A stretch of DNA of 64,000 bases from Microvirga makkahensis (lineage in GTDB: Bacteria; Pseudomonadota; Alphaproteobacteria; Rhizobiales; Beijerinckiaceae), in contig NZ_WURB01000001.1 of NCBI RefSeq assembly GCF_009830105.1, positions 372,001-436,000 on the forward strand, read 5' to 3'. The first letter of the stretch is position 1; the number at the start of each line of letters is the position of its first letter. The notes beneath the pieces were generated by a model that was not told the origin of the DNA, ran no database searches, and worked only from the letters and a program-made list of their open reading frames with translations. A program made the position numbers and the translations under genes. Shown piece by piece: positions 55,863-64,000 of this stretch.

Positions 55863-56016
55863 TTCGACGCGAGCCGCAGCCCCGCGTCAGCATGAAACAT
55901 GTCCACCCTTCCGCCCGATACTTAGGCTCGGGACCTATCATTTGGGTCTGAGGGCTGGCCGGTCGTTATCCCAATGATGGCGTTGACACTGACCTCATGA
56001 CGATCTGCGCGGAGCC

Positions 56017-56328
56017 CTACGCAGGCGATAAAAGCTGGAATCTCAGCCAGACCAGGCAGCTTTGGATAACTGCCTCGTTCCGTTTACGTATGACCACATC
56101 TGCTGTTCTCGCATCGTTGGGAAGCGGCCGCCGCAGGATGTCCAGATGCCTGCTGATCGTGTTCTGCGCGATGCCCAGTGCCCCGTCGATCCGCGTCATG
56201 CATTCGCCGAACTCGATCGGATCGACCGAACGCTGGTGACCGAAATTCTCTTGCGGTTCTGCGAGCATACGCAGGATGGTCAGCCGACTCTCGCTGGCCA
56301 TGGCCTTAAACTGTGTTGACCTGTTCAT
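56017..56328 (-). CDS. ArsR/SmtB-like winged-helix repressor, possibly damaged
   Basis: The 103-residue frame from ATG 56328 (MNRSTQFKAMASESRLTILRMLAEP) is an ArsR-type helix-turn-helix with ECMTRIDGALGIAQNTISRHLDILRR. After ILRR the residues (PLPNDARTADVVIRK) do not look like the usual beta-wing, whereas a neighbouring frame reads MREQQMWSYV before the first frame resumes with RNEAVIQSCLVWL. This suggests two nearby compensating frameshifts. An ATG at 56340 in the palindrome is less likely. It is divergent from an alpha/beta hydrolase. Confidence 0.7.
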   Translation of the reverse strand: MNRSTQFKAMASESRLTILRMLAEPQENFGHQRSVDPIEFGECMTRIDGALGIAQNTISRHLDILRRPLPNDARTADVVIRKRNEAVIQSCLVWLRFQLLSPA

Positions 56329-56336
56329 AGCCACGA

Positions 56337-56368
56337 TCATATCGTCATTTCGCGAAATGACGATATGA
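56337..56368. promoter_or_regulatory. 32-bp perfect palindromic operator between the ArsR-like and hydrolase genes
   Basis: Every base from 56337 to 56368 pairs symmetrically around the centre between 56352 and 56353; the core reads ATTTCGCGAAAT with ATCG/CGAT outside. It lies 9 bases from each start codon, so it must hold the overlapping promoters. Such a site, shared by a divergent ArsR-type repressor and its target, is almost certainly the repressor operator. Confidence 0.85.
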
Positions 56369-56377
56369 GATGTTGCG

Positions 56378-57196
56378 ATGCTGGAGCTCCCAAACACGTC
56401 GATCATCGAAGGCAATGCTGTCCGCTGGGGCAAATGCGGGAACGGACCGCCTCTCGTTGCCATCCACGGGACACCCTTCTCCTCGCAGGTATGGCGCAGG
56501 ATCGTGCCAGAATTCACCGACCGAAGAACCGTTTATTACTTTGATCTGGTAGGCTACGGACAATCGGAAATGCGCCGGAATCAGGACGTATCGTTGGCCG
56601 TTCAGAACAGGGTCCTGACAAGTCTCTTCAGGGAATGGGGCCTCGAACGCCCAGACATTCTGGCCCATGACTTTGGTGGAGCAACGGCTCTGCGCGCCTA
56701 TTATCTCAACGGGCTGCGTTATGCGTCGCTGACGATCTTCGATGCGGTTGCGCTGGCGCCATGGGGGTCGCCTTTCGTTCAGCATGTGCGCCAACACGAA
56801 GCGGCGTTTTCAGGCATGCCCGCCTATATGCACCGCGCGCTGCTGCGCGCGTATCTACAGACAGCGGCGTACAAGCCATTGTCGGAAGAGGCTCTGGAGA
56901 TCTACAGCGCTCCGTGGATCGGTCCCATCGGCCAGCCTGCATTCTACCGGCAGATCGCGCAAATGGACCAGAAGTTCACGGACGAGGTTCAGGGGCTTTA
57001 CGCGAGGATGGATTGCCCTGTCACCGTACTTTGGGGCGAGAAAGACGAGTGGATTCCGTATGAGCGGGGGGAGACATTGGCCGCCGCGATCTCTGAACGG
57101 CCCTGCATGCGTATCCCGGATGCGGGCCATCTTGTTCAGGAGGACAGGCCAGAAGCCATCGTTGCAGCGGTCATAAAGCATTTGATGGCCAATTAG
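56378..57196 (+). CDS. alpha/beta hydrolase with Asp nucleophile (dehalogenase-like)
   Basis: The 272-residue protein has the alpha/beta hydrolase fold: oxyanion-hole motif HGTPFSSQVW, nucleophile elbow AHDFGGATALR with Asp instead of Ser, an acid in WGEKDEWIP and the catalytic His in PDAGHLVQEDRP. An Asp nucleophile is typical of haloalkane/haloacetate dehalogenases and epoxide hydrolases. The natural substrate is unknown. It is divergent from an ArsR-type regulator and shares the palindromic operator, so it is probably inducible. Confidence 0.85.
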   Translation: MLELPNTSIIEGNAVRWGKCGNGPPLVAIHGTPFSSQVWRRIVPEFTDRRTVYYFDLVGYGQSEMRRNQDVSLAVQNRVLTSLFREWGLERPDILAHDFGGATALRAYYLNGLRYASLTIFDAVALAPWGSPFVQHVRQHEAAFSGMPAYMHRALLRAYLQTAAYKPLSEEALEIYSAPWIGPIGQPAFYRQIAQMDQKFTDEVQGLYARMDCPVTVLWGEKDEWIPYERGETLAAAISERPCMRIPDAGHLVQEDRPEAIVAAVIKHLMAN

Positions 57197-57949
57197 GCTT
57201 AAGATCTATCAATTCGGCCTGAGGAGCGGTTCAGTGCATCGGTGACGAAGGCATCGATGAGCGATCTGGTTCTGCCAGGCGAGCGCCGGCTGGCGCGGAT
57301 CTCAGCGGGATCGTGTACGTGATCCGCAACGGCCTGCAATCGAAGGATGCTCCAAAGCGGTACGGGTCCCATAAGACCCTCCATAGCAGGTTCATGCGCT
57401 GGAGCCGCCTGGGCTGTTCGATCGGATCGTCGCGAAGGCCACGGGCCGCAGATGCCACACCCCTGAAGGTGCGCCGGACGGTGGCCAGCCTGCGCGGAAA
57501 GGAGATGTTCCCCGTTATACCGGCCGCACGAAAGGCGGCTGAGCTCCAATCTCAACGCCGTCTGCGGTAGCGCCGGCGAGTCAATCATTCTTCTGTTGTC
57601 CGAAGGCCCGAAGAGCAAGCACTTGGGTGCCTGCTCGTGCTCCGTGGGCTGCCTGCCGGCTCAACGCTGATCTCAGATCAGGATCACGACAGCAGCTGGC
57701 TCCGAAAGGCTCTTGCCGGGAGGAACATCGAGTGGTGCATCCCTCCGGCCAAGAACCGGAGAACTCCCATTGCCTAAGACCCGACGTTCTATCGCGGGCG
57801 CCACGAGGCCGAGATCATATTCGCCAAGGTCAAGGACTTGCGCCGGATTGCTCGCCTCTACGACCGTCGCGCCACATCTTCTTCCCAGCTATCGGCATCG
57901 CGGCTGCCGTCGCCTTCCACCTCGATTAGCGAACCATGAGCTTAGGCCT
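57195..57949 (+). mobile_element. decayed IS5-family element with terminal inverted repeats
   Basis: A transposase pseudogene (57230-57929) lies between imperfect terminal repeats AGGCTTAAGATC (57195-57206) and GAGCTTAGGCCT (57938-57949), 10 of 12 matching. The transposase shows MYVIRNGLQSKDAPKRYGSHKTLHSRFMRWSRLG, TVASLRGKEMFP, SWLRKALAGRNIEWCIPPAKNRRTPI, and HEAEIIFAKVKDLRRI, all IS5-type (IS427-like) blocks, but scattered over three frames with several stops. The element cannot move by itself. Its left end touches the hydrolase stop codon, its right end lies inside the 3' end of the next gene. Confidence 0.8.
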
Positions 57950-58175
57950 CTCCGACACATGGGCCGATGGTGTCTACATAATCCTCATCGTCACTATCAG
58001 GCGTCTCAATCGCGTTCATGACGGCCATGATCAGAGCTTCAGCCGCTTGATCATCGTCATCGATGAGCCCAGTCATCTGCGGACGGCCATCCTTGAAGGT
58101 GATCAGGAGTGCTCCACTAAACTCTCCCTGCTCCCGGAAATGACGGAGGAGGGCCTTCTGAATGAGCTTTCGCAT
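57942..58175 (-). CDS. small acidic hypothetical protein (77 aa)
   Basis: From ATG 58175, after GGAGAAC, the frame encodes MRKLIQKALLRHFREQGEFS, LLITFKDGRPQMTGLIDD and an acidic tail with TPDSDDEDYVD. Its last three codons and stop lie in the right end of the IS remnant, so the original C-terminus was probably different. No family recognised; the composition looks like a real small protein. Confidence 0.6.
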   Translation of the reverse strand: MRKLIQKALLRHFREQGEFSGALLITFKDGRPQMTGLIDDDDQAAEALIMAVMNAIETPDSDDEDYVDTIGPCVGEA

Positions 58176-58676
58176 GAACAGTTCTCCATAGCCGCACAAC
58201 CGGGATGTATCTATCCATAAATCTGTGACGGACTGGTAACACAGTGCTGCAGCCCCGCTGCTGCACCAGGCGCAAATCACGACGGCAATATGACGACTTT
58301 GCCGAGAATGCATGTCCCAGACGCAGCCCTGACATGAGGCACTTTGCATTGTGAAAGGGCGGCATGCAGACGATATGAGCACCGGCTGAGTTCAACGCGG
58401 CGGGGTCATCTTCCTCCCGGCCCGGCCGTATCAGCCGTTCCCTCTGGAAGGTTTTGACTTTCTTGTCGAACCTCTACTTTGCCGGGCCTTGCGCCCGGCC
58501 TTTTTTCGAGGATCCTCCATCGGGCTCAGCCATGACCAGCCTCCTGCAGATTGCACATCATGACCTCGACCGGATATCCTCCTGCGCTCTCTGCGCTGGA
58601 GCAGCCTCCATCTGTCATGACGGCGCGACCCCTCCGCCATGCAGGGCCGCGAATTGACTGCGACAGTTGAAGAACC
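58176..58676. other. intergenic stretch with a strong terminator
   Basis: No supported gene. The only clear element is the intrinsic terminator at 58481-58506. An unannotated transcript such as a small RNA could end there. Confidence 0.45.
58481..58506 (+). terminator. intrinsic terminator
   Basis: The stem GCCGGGC/GCCCGGC with loop CTTGC is followed by C and six T, a textbook Rho-independent terminator for plus-strand transcription. No plus-strand gene lies directly upstream, so its transcript is unknown. Confidence 0.82.
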
Positions 58677-59700
58677 GTGTGCGGGAATGGAAGGGTGCGA
58701 CGCACTGCCCTTCTTGGAGTCCTCGCTGCCTTGTCTGCGCTCTCGGAAGCCCCCTGTCGCAAGAGCGGCCACTTAGGGGAGAGCGCCCCCCTCATTGTCG
58801 CCCACCGCGGCGCCAGCGGCTATCTGCCCGAACATGCTCTTGAGGCTTATAAGCCCGCCTTCGAGATGGGGGCGGATTATGTCGAGCCCGATCTCGTCGT
58901 CACGAAAGACGGCGTGCTGATTGCGCGGCATGAACCCATGCCGAGCGGCACCACAGACGTTGCAGACCACGCAGAATCCGCCTCACGCAAGAAATCGCGC
59001 AGGGCCGATGGCGAGGAAGCCACGGATTGATTGCAGAGGTTTTCACGCTTGCCGGGACGAAGCACTCCACCCTCCATACAGCTCTGGGCCTTTCTGTCGA
59101 GGATCGCCTGCCGTTCATCCTCAGGGATGCCGGTTGGACCGAGATGCCCTCCCCCGTGGCCATCCAGAGCTTCGAGGTGCTTCATCTGAAGTATCTCGAT
59201 ACCAGGATCACGGTGAAGCTGGCGCGGTTGCTGGATGCCGAAGGTGTCGACAAGGACGGCAATATTGTCCTCGATCCACCTTATGCCCAACCCTATGATT
59301 TTGCCCTAAGTGGCGACAAGCGCACCTACTACGATCTTCTTACCAAAGGTGGTCTTGCCAAGATCAAGGCCTGTGCTGCCTTCCTCGCACCTTGAAGCCC
59401 TACATTCTGCCGATTGAGCAAGTTGATCGAGACGGTGACAGCAAGCCCGACGATCTCAATGGCATCGGCGCAACAGATGAGGAGGAGCGTATTGTCGGCG
59501 TTCTGTCAGGAGTCGTGCGGGATGTCCACGCGGCGGGTCTCCAGGCTTTTACTTGGACCATGCGGAAACGAGCGCATGCGCCCGGCCTCGACCTTCAAGG
59601 GGGATCCTTCGGAGAATGTAAGGCCCTCTACGCCCTTGGCGTGGACGGCACCTTCGGTGACTTCCCTGATGCCGCTGTCAATTCCCGGGAAGGCTTGTAG
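58677..59700 (+). pseudogene. glpQ: secreted glycerophosphodiester phosphodiesterase, broken
   Basis: Three consecutive pieces form one GDPD protein. The first (58677-59030) has a signal peptide and [20 protein letters not shown] plus [19 protein letters not shown], the catalytic site. The second (59027-59395) begins after a deletion of about 50 residues (KHSTLHTALGLSVEDRLPFILRDAG, VAIQSFEVLHLKYL). A frameshift at about 59392 leads to the third (GVVRDVHAAGLQAFTWTMRKR, GVDGTFGDFPDAA). The order of blocks matches GlpQ-type phosphodiesterases. The enzyme is not made in active form. Confidence 0.85.
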
Positions 59701-59841
59701 CAGAGGCCTCCCCTCCACGCACTTGAGCGGATCGGCACAAGAGGGCGATCCGCATTACATCCATATCGCATAGGAATAGGCCATCTGCTGTCTCCAGAAT
59801 CCCGGCAGATGGCACGGGCGATTTGGTCAGGAGCGCAGAAG

Positions 59842-60261
59842 TCAGGCCTTTGCCTCTTTGTCCCGGCTCTTCCGCCTCTTCTTCCCGTCTCCCGCGCCCG
59901 TTCCATCCGGAAGGAGCGAGCTTGCGGCATCTGCCACTACGCGCCCCAGGGCGCTCGCTACGCCACCGGCGAGATCGGCAGTCGCTGAAGCGGCCTTGCT
60001 GCCGGTATCCACAACGGTCTCACCAGCACCCGCAATCGATTCCTCTGAGGGTGCGACCTTCCGGGTCAGAACGGCAGCGGCGGCTCCTGCAGCTGCGATC
60101 AATGCGTCCGCCAGGATCCTCCGGACCGTTTCGTTCTGGATAAGCGCCTCGACGAGATCTGAGTTGCGCAGTGCCTTTGGCACCTTCACCCCGGCAACCT
60201 TCTTCGGAACTTTCGCCTTCGCCACTACGGCTCTCCTTTTCGGCTCATTCTGCTTCGTCAC
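59842..60261 (-). CDS. hypothetical protein (139 aa), lysine-rich ends with helical core
   Basis: The 139-residue protein has a lysine-rich N-terminus (KRRAVVAKAKVPKKVAGVKVPKALR), a core with a short hydrophobic stretch (ILADALIAAAGAAAAVL), a Gly/Ala-rich helix and a basic C-terminus (GDGKKRRKSRDKEAKA). This layout recurs in unnamed alphaproteobacterial proteins that resemble nucleoid-associated or PhaM-like proteins, but I cannot assign a role. Conservation of reading frame is good. Confidence 0.62.
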   Translation of the reverse strand: MTKQNEPKRRAVVAKAKVPKKVAGVKVPKALRNSDLVEALIQNETVRRILADALIAAAGAAAAVLTRKVAPSEESIAGAGETVVDTGSKAASATADLAGGVASALGRVVADAASSLLPDGTGAGDGKKRRKSRDKEAKA

Positions 60262-60285
60262 AGTCCTATATGACTTTCACGGGCC

Positions 60286-60516
60286 TCATGCCACCTCTCG
60301 CTTAGCCGCGCCGGGCCGCAACGGTCCAAGCGCTTTGTCGTCACTCTGGATGGTACCCAAAGGAACGGTCTTATCCCGGGGTTGGGCATGGTGGGTGCGT
60401 TCACATCTCCACTGACAAGGAGCGTTAGCGTGCTTGAGGCTATCCAGAGCGCATTTGCGCGCCTTGGCGAGCTCTCGAAGAGGGTCTTCCAGGATGAACA
60501 ACTCTTCGTCTGTCAT
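60286..60516 (-). CDS. possible small protein (76 aa), tentative
   Basis: The N-terminal half (EELFILEDPLRELAKARKCALDSLKHA) has helical, protein-like composition; the C-terminal half is basic and proline-rich. No good ribosome binding site precedes ATG 60516. It may be a truncated gene or chance. Confidence 0.3.
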   Translation of the reverse strand: MTDEELFILEDPLRELAKARKCALDSLKHANAPCQWRCERTHHAQPRDKTVPLGTIQSDDKALGPLRPGAAKREVA

Positions 60517-61007
60517 TTGAATTTACAGCTGTGCTTTGTGCGCACATTTGGATGATAAGGCGCTTTGGATCGGACCGTCCCACCGTGTTTCTGTGCCCCT
60601 TCTCGGCCTTGCTAATTGAGAGTGAATGCTGTCTTTGAGGGCGCACTTTTCTCGGATAGCTCCGCAGCCTCAATCCGGAGATCGTCCGGCAGGTCATGTG
60701 GAATATCGAGACCCCTCTCGTTGCCTCCAAGCACCCTCGTCAGGTTCTTCCCCACTTAGATGAACCTGACGCTCTTTCGGATCGAGTTCTCGCATCAGAT
60801 CGGTCCCGTCCTCATCCCAAAGCGCTCGCACGTGCCCGGCCGCGGTCTTCCCTTGCGGGTGAGCTTAACCCTGACTTCTCGACCGCCCCTTGGCTCAGGA
60901 TAGCGTTGCACAAGGCCTAAAGACGATTGCCGCAGTACAGCTTTGGAACGGTCGGATTGCGCACCCGCAGGATGGTGGCAAGCCCACCCATGGAGCCCTG
61001 ATCATGA
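60517..61007. other. intergenic stretch with no recognisable gene
   Basis: Short frames of shadow composition on both strands; no motif, repeat or RNA signal seen. Confidence 0.45.
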
Positions 61008-61245
61008 CTATGCGATCCTTCTTCCAGCCCGCCAGACTAGGCGTACGACGGGTGTCTCGCCCGTTACTCGCACTCGCACGAGATCCGCGCGCTTGCCGGC
61101 TCCGATTTCACCCGGATCCGTGAGACCGGCGGCCCGAGCGGGGTTCTTCGTGACGGTGCAGATGGCCCCCGGCAAACACAGTCCCGGAACGCGGCGTGGA
61201 AGATCGAAGGCAGCCATGAGCAGACTTGCCGGTACGTAATCTGAC
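61008..61245 (-). pseudogene. phnM: PhnM C-terminal remnant
   Basis: About 78 codons read SDYVPASLLMAAFDLP, then LPGAICTVTKNPARAAGL, GEIGAGKRADLVRVRV and VVRLVWRAGRRIA to a stop. This is the C-terminus of the amidohydrolase PhnM (alpha-D-ribose 1-methylphosphonate 5-triphosphate diphosphatase), whose SSDYVPASLL and NPARAAGL blocks are diagnostic. The frame upstream is unrelated, so it is an orphan fragment of a phosphonate (C-P lyase) gene. Confidence 0.78.
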
Positions 61246-61364
61246 GAGGGGTGGAAAAGGTCCGATCACATGATCCATGGCAAGGCTCCAATCCGGAGCC
61301 GATGCGATGGGCAATCATCGCAAACGAAATCGTAACGTCATACGCGGAAGGGAAAAGCGCAATG

Positions 61365-61394
61365 AAAAACCCGGCGCTTGGTTGCACCGGGTTT
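61365..61394 (-). terminator. intrinsic terminator of mucR
   Basis: Read on the minus strand, AAACCCGGTGC pairs with GCGCCGGGTTT across the loop AACCAA (one G-T pair) and ends in five T. It lies 50-80 bases after the mucR stop codon and is a convincing Rho-independent terminator. Confidence 0.82.
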
Positions 61395-61443
61395 GGCAGG
61401 CAGCGCCTAAAAGGCCATGGCTGAACCATACAAGGAGAGTGAA

Positions 61444-61980
61444 CTATGCAGCCTTCTTCGTGCGGCGTCCCTTAGCCGGTGCAGTCATTTCGTCGGATGG
61501 TGCATTCTTCTTAGCTGCAGCGCGTTTCGGCTTAGCGGCATCGTTGGCAGCAGCCACCACTGGGGCGTTGCCCTTTCTCCGCTGCTGACCCAGCCCCATC
61601 GTCTTAGCAAGCTCGGAGCGCGCTTTAGCGTAATTCGGCGCGACCATCGGGTAGTCAGCGGGCAAGCTCCACTTGGCGCGGTACTGCTCAGGCGTCATAT
61701 CGTAGGTCGTGCGCAGATGGCGCTTGAGCGATTTGAACGACTTTCCATCTTCGAGGCAGATGATCGCATCGGGAGTGATCGACTTCCGCACCGGAACCGC
61801 AGGCACCAACTCAACTTTCGGCTCTTCGTGCTGACCCTGCGCCGTCTTCGCCAGAGCGGCATGGACAGAGGTGAGCAGCACCGGCAAATCGGCGGCGGGA
61901 ACCGAGTTGTGGCTAACGTAGGCAGAGACGATTTCAGCACAGAGTTCGATGTAGCTCGGAGAGGTTTTGCTCTCGCTCAT
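61444..61980 (-). CDS. mucR: MucR/Ros family zinc-finger transcriptional regulator
   Basis: The 178-residue protein has the Ros/MucR domain: an N-terminal oligomerisation segment (IELCAEIVSAYVSHNSVPAADLPVLLTSVHAAL) and the zinc-finger block AIICLEDGKSFKSLKRHLRTTYDMTPEQYRAKW followed by YPMVAPNYAKARSELAKTMGLG. The C-terminus is an alanine/lysine-rich tail (AAKPKRAAAKKNAPS, GRRTKKAA) longer than in MucR of Sinorhizobium or Brucella. MucR is an H-NS-like repressor of exopolysaccharide, motility and cell-cycle genes. Start at 61980 after purine-rich AAAACCTTATG is less certain than the domain. Confidence 0.92.
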   Translation of the reverse strand: MSESKTSPSYIELCAEIVSAYVSHNSVPAADLPVLLTSVHAALAKTAQGQHEEPKVELVPAVPVRKSITPDAIICLEDGKSFKSLKRHLRTTYDMTPEQYRAKWSLPADYPMVAPNYAKARSELAKTMGLGQQRRKGNAPVVAAANDAAKPKRAAAKKNAPSDEMTAPAKGRRTKKAA

Positions 61981-62332
61981 AAGGTTTTTGTCCTCGGCTG
62001 CACGGGAACTGGTTTGGGAAGTGAACAGAGCAGGTTGATGTTCTAACAGGATCGACAGGAGCGGCCGTGCAGCACAATAGGTGCCCGTGATCTGTGCCGC
62101 ACCTAAGCCCTCCGGCACAGATTTGCAAGGTCGTTTGCTGAGCGCACCCTAATAATCCGGCTGACAATCGTCTATATGATCAACATCTTTCCGAAATGAG
62201 ATCGATCCTTCGAGATGTGTATTGCAGCAGGTCCGAGGCAAACTCTAATATCATGAAGCTTCAACAGCCGGACGCTTCTTAGCCGGAAAGCATGTTATCG
62301 ATTGTCTCTGACACGATGATGAGGATCGCCCC

Positions 62333-63022
62333 TTGAACTTTCCAGATCCCATCTATACCGCATTGACCTGGATTGTGCCGATCCTCATCGCGATTACCTT
62401 CCATGAGGCGGCCCATGCGTTTGCGGCCTGGAGGTTGGGGGACGATACGGCACGTCGTCTTGGCCGCGTCACCTTCAATCCGCTCAAGCATGTAGACCCG
62501 TTTGGAACGATCCTGCTCCCTGCCCTGCTCTTTCTAACCAAGGCTCCCTTTCTTTTCGGGTGGGCCAAACCCGTGCCGGTGGCATTCCAGCGTCTCGGCA
62601 GGCCGCGCCGCGATATGGCGTTTGTCGCCATGGCAGGACCACTGACGAATGTCGTGCTCGCCGTTGTGTCAGCCGCTCTCATTCGCGTTGCATGGCTGCT
62701 GCCGGAGGCTATGGCCCCCTGGTGGGTTCGGACTCTCGAACAATCGATCCTGTTGAACCTGATGCTGGCGATCTTCAACGCGTTTCCCATCCCGCCTCTG
62801 GACGGCAGTCGCGTCGTCATGAGCATTCTGCCCAAGGCTCTCGCGCGTCAATACGCAAAGCTGGAGCGATTCGGCTTCCTGGTCCTTCTCGGGATCGTCT
62901 TCCTTCTACCGATGCTTGGCCGACAGATCGGCGCCGACCTGAACCTTTTCCGATGGGCCGTTGCGGCTCCACTTGCATGGCTATTGCCGATTTTCCGGGC
63001 CATCGCCGGAGCTCCGCAGTAG
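62333..63022 (+). CDS. site-2 protease family (M50) membrane metalloprotease
   Basis: The 229-residue protein has the intramembrane zinc motif ITFHEAAHAFAAW (HExxH) in its first transmembrane segment, RVTFNPLKHVDPFGTILLP, and the third metal ligand in NAFPIPPLDGSRVV. It lacks PDZ and CBS domains and belongs to the short Rip-like group whose substrates are unknown. The start is TTG at 62333 after GAGGATC; no better in-frame start is seen. It stands alone. Confidence 0.88.
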   Translation: MNFPDPIYTALTWIVPILIAITFHEAAHAFAAWRLGDDTARRLGRVTFNPLKHVDPFGTILLPALLFLTKAPFLFGWAKPVPVAFQRLGRPRRDMAFVAMAGPLTNVVLAVVSAALIRVAWLLPEAMAPWWVRTLEQSILLNLMLAIFNAFPIPPLDGSRVVMSILPKALARQYAKLERFGFLVLLGIVFLLPMLGRQIGADLNLFRWAVAAPLAWLLPIFRAIAGAPQ

Positions 63023-63823
63023 CAGGCGCGCCGCGGTTGCAGAGCTTGAGACGGCCTATGCAGGTCAGACATTTACACCAGATGGCCATTCGTGCGTTCG
63101 ATCGGTGAGATGATTGCCGCCGAGGCCTGGTCTCGAATTGTTTTTCAATGCCTGAGCGTGGCCATGATGACCATCACGAGGAGGATCGGCTCATCCAGGT
63201 ACAACTCACGGGCGGCCGAACAATATTGCTCGACTACACCTGTGAGCGGCCAACCCTCCCAGGAGGCTAAGCTCAGCAAAGGCGGAGGTCGTGCACGGAT
63301 GGTCCGGGCGGACCAGTTCGGAATGCTTGCGGTCCGACGCAGAAGAACGGACAGCGGCCCATCAGCATTGGGAAGCGAGAGTCCCTGAGCATCCCCCTAG
63401 CCTCCACAATCCTGCGCCCCAAGATACAGCTTGAATCCAACTCGCAGGATGTTGGCCTCTAGGGATCGGCACCGAACCCTAGCCGCACCCGTCTTCGATA
63501 AATCATCGAAGACGGGTGCGGCTCCATCAGCGTCTGCTCCCGCTCAAGGCACCGGAAAGGCGTGCTGGTTACCGCGCCTGGGGCATAGGCGGCAGCGAAT
63601 CCCTGCCGGAAGATGATGAGATTTGAGCGATACGACCTGTGGCCTCCGCCCCTGCTCTGCCCATCAGCGCCGTCGCTCTCTCACGATTCAACCGGCTGGG
63701 CTTCTCGTCTGAGGGATAGAGGTACGGCGAAAATCTGTGAACTGATTTGCCGCCATGGCAGGTCGGTATGAAACGATTTCGGCGCTCTTGCGAGATCGTG
63801 CGGCAACGATGCTTCCGTGCGGG
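63023..63823. other. intergenic stretch with a long perfect hairpin
   Basis: No supported gene. A minus-strand frame (63160-63400) contains some protein-like sequence (LTGVVEQYCSAARELYLDEPILLVM) but has no supported start. The main element is the 19-bp inverted repeat at 63481-63523. Confidence 0.4.
63481..63523. repeat. 19-bp perfect inverted repeat (hairpin)
   Basis: AGCCGCACCCGTCTTCGAT (63481-63499) and ATCGAAGACGGGTGCGGCT (63505-63523) are exact complements around a 5-base spacer, which would make a very stable stem. There is no T-run on either side. It could be a bidirectional Rho-independent-like terminator, a repetitive element or a structured RNA. Confidence 0.75.
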
Positions 63824-64000
63824 TCAACCTATGATACGAGCCAGTAGGACGATGACCATCGCCCCTAGCGTTGCAGTCGCGATACGGTGGATCAGGGGAT
63901 TTCTGACCCCCAAGTCGATGCCGAGGCGCTCCAGGAGAAAGCCGCCAATGAACGACCCTGCCAGTCCGGTGATCACATACTGAAGAAGCCCCGATCCGCC
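63824..64000 (-). CDS. GlsB/YeaQ/YmgE-type membrane protein, C-terminal part (cut by window edge)
   Basis: The last 58 codons read LLQYVITGLAGSFIGGFLLE and IATATLGAMVIVLLARIIG to a stop at 63824, which is the C-terminal half of the transglycosylase-associated (GlsB/YeaQ/YmgE) family of small stress-induced membrane proteins with glycine-rich helices. The start lies beyond the right edge of the window. Confidence 0.85.
   Translation of the reverse strand, partial: GGSGLLQYVITGLAGSFIGGFLLERLGIDLGVRNPLIHRIATATLGAMVIVLLARIIG

Noticed and set aside
63160-63400. Minus-strand protein-like frame (VVEQYCSAARELYLDEP)
   Set aside because: No start with ribosome binding site and no family; kept only as a remark in the gap entry.

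Overview
The window looks like chromosomal or megaplasmid DNA of a GC-rich alphaproteobacterium of the order Hyphomicrobiales (Rhizobiales), probably Methylobacteriaceae and Microvirga-like. This is inferred from gene content (DUF1127 and DUF6894 proteins, a MucR/Ros regulator, a HpnI-type GT21 glycosyltransferase, an Rnk-type regulator, a response-regulator/cyclase fusion) and codon bias. I see no rRNA, tRNA, CRISPR array or intact mobile element.

Layout. 0-10.5 kb is a signalling region: a methyltransferase/DUF1127 pair, a Crp-type regulator with a perfect TGTGA-N6-TCACA site just upstream and a second one just downstream, a homocysteine S-methyltransferase, and a four-gene operon (periplasmic binding protein, 1101-residue multi-PAS histidine kinase, receiver protein, receiver-adenylate/guanylate cyclase fusion). 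The cyclase and the Crp-like protein could be two ends of one cAMP circuit. 10.4-21.1 kb is a hexuronate catabolism cluster: uxuB, a complete ABC importer, uxaC, a GntR regulator, uxaA and uxuA. 21.3-25.9 kb holds an orphan branched-chain amino acid type binding protein, an acyl-CoA synthetase, an ECHDC3-like crotonase and a CMD-family peroxidase-like protein.

25.9-31 kb is a graveyard of decayed genes (flavohemoglobin, pseudouridine synthase, RidA-like, spermidine synthase) with a few live small genes and rnk. 31.7-48 kb is a metal/oxyanion resistance island: DUF2391/TIGR02588 membrane proteins, arsR, a broken phosphatase-type arsC, glutaredoxin-type arsC, acr3, arsH, a cytochrome c with a beta-propeller lyase-like protein, chrA, corA, then a second arsR with a flavoprotein that ends in a cysteine-rich tail and an MFS transporter. 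Remnants of ctaD, a GNAT gene, an MBL gene and a frameshifted DUF1194 gene lie between.

48-64 kb is mixed: a Spy-like periplasmic protein, an operon of DUF6894 protein, LpxH-like phosphoesterase and GT21 glycosyltransferase, a ppk1 remnant next to a NUDIX hydrolase and a CYTH-CHAD protein, a divergent ArsR/alpha-beta hydrolase pair sharing a perfect 32-bp palindrome, a decayed IS5-type element, remnants of a glycerophosphodiesterase and of phnM, mucR with its terminator, a site-2 protease homologue, and the C-terminus of a GlsB/YeaQ-type membrane protein at the right edge. At least thirteen genes are visibly broken, an unusually high density, which suggests relaxed selection or a recently rearranged accessory replicon; some single-base frameshifts could instead be assembly errors.
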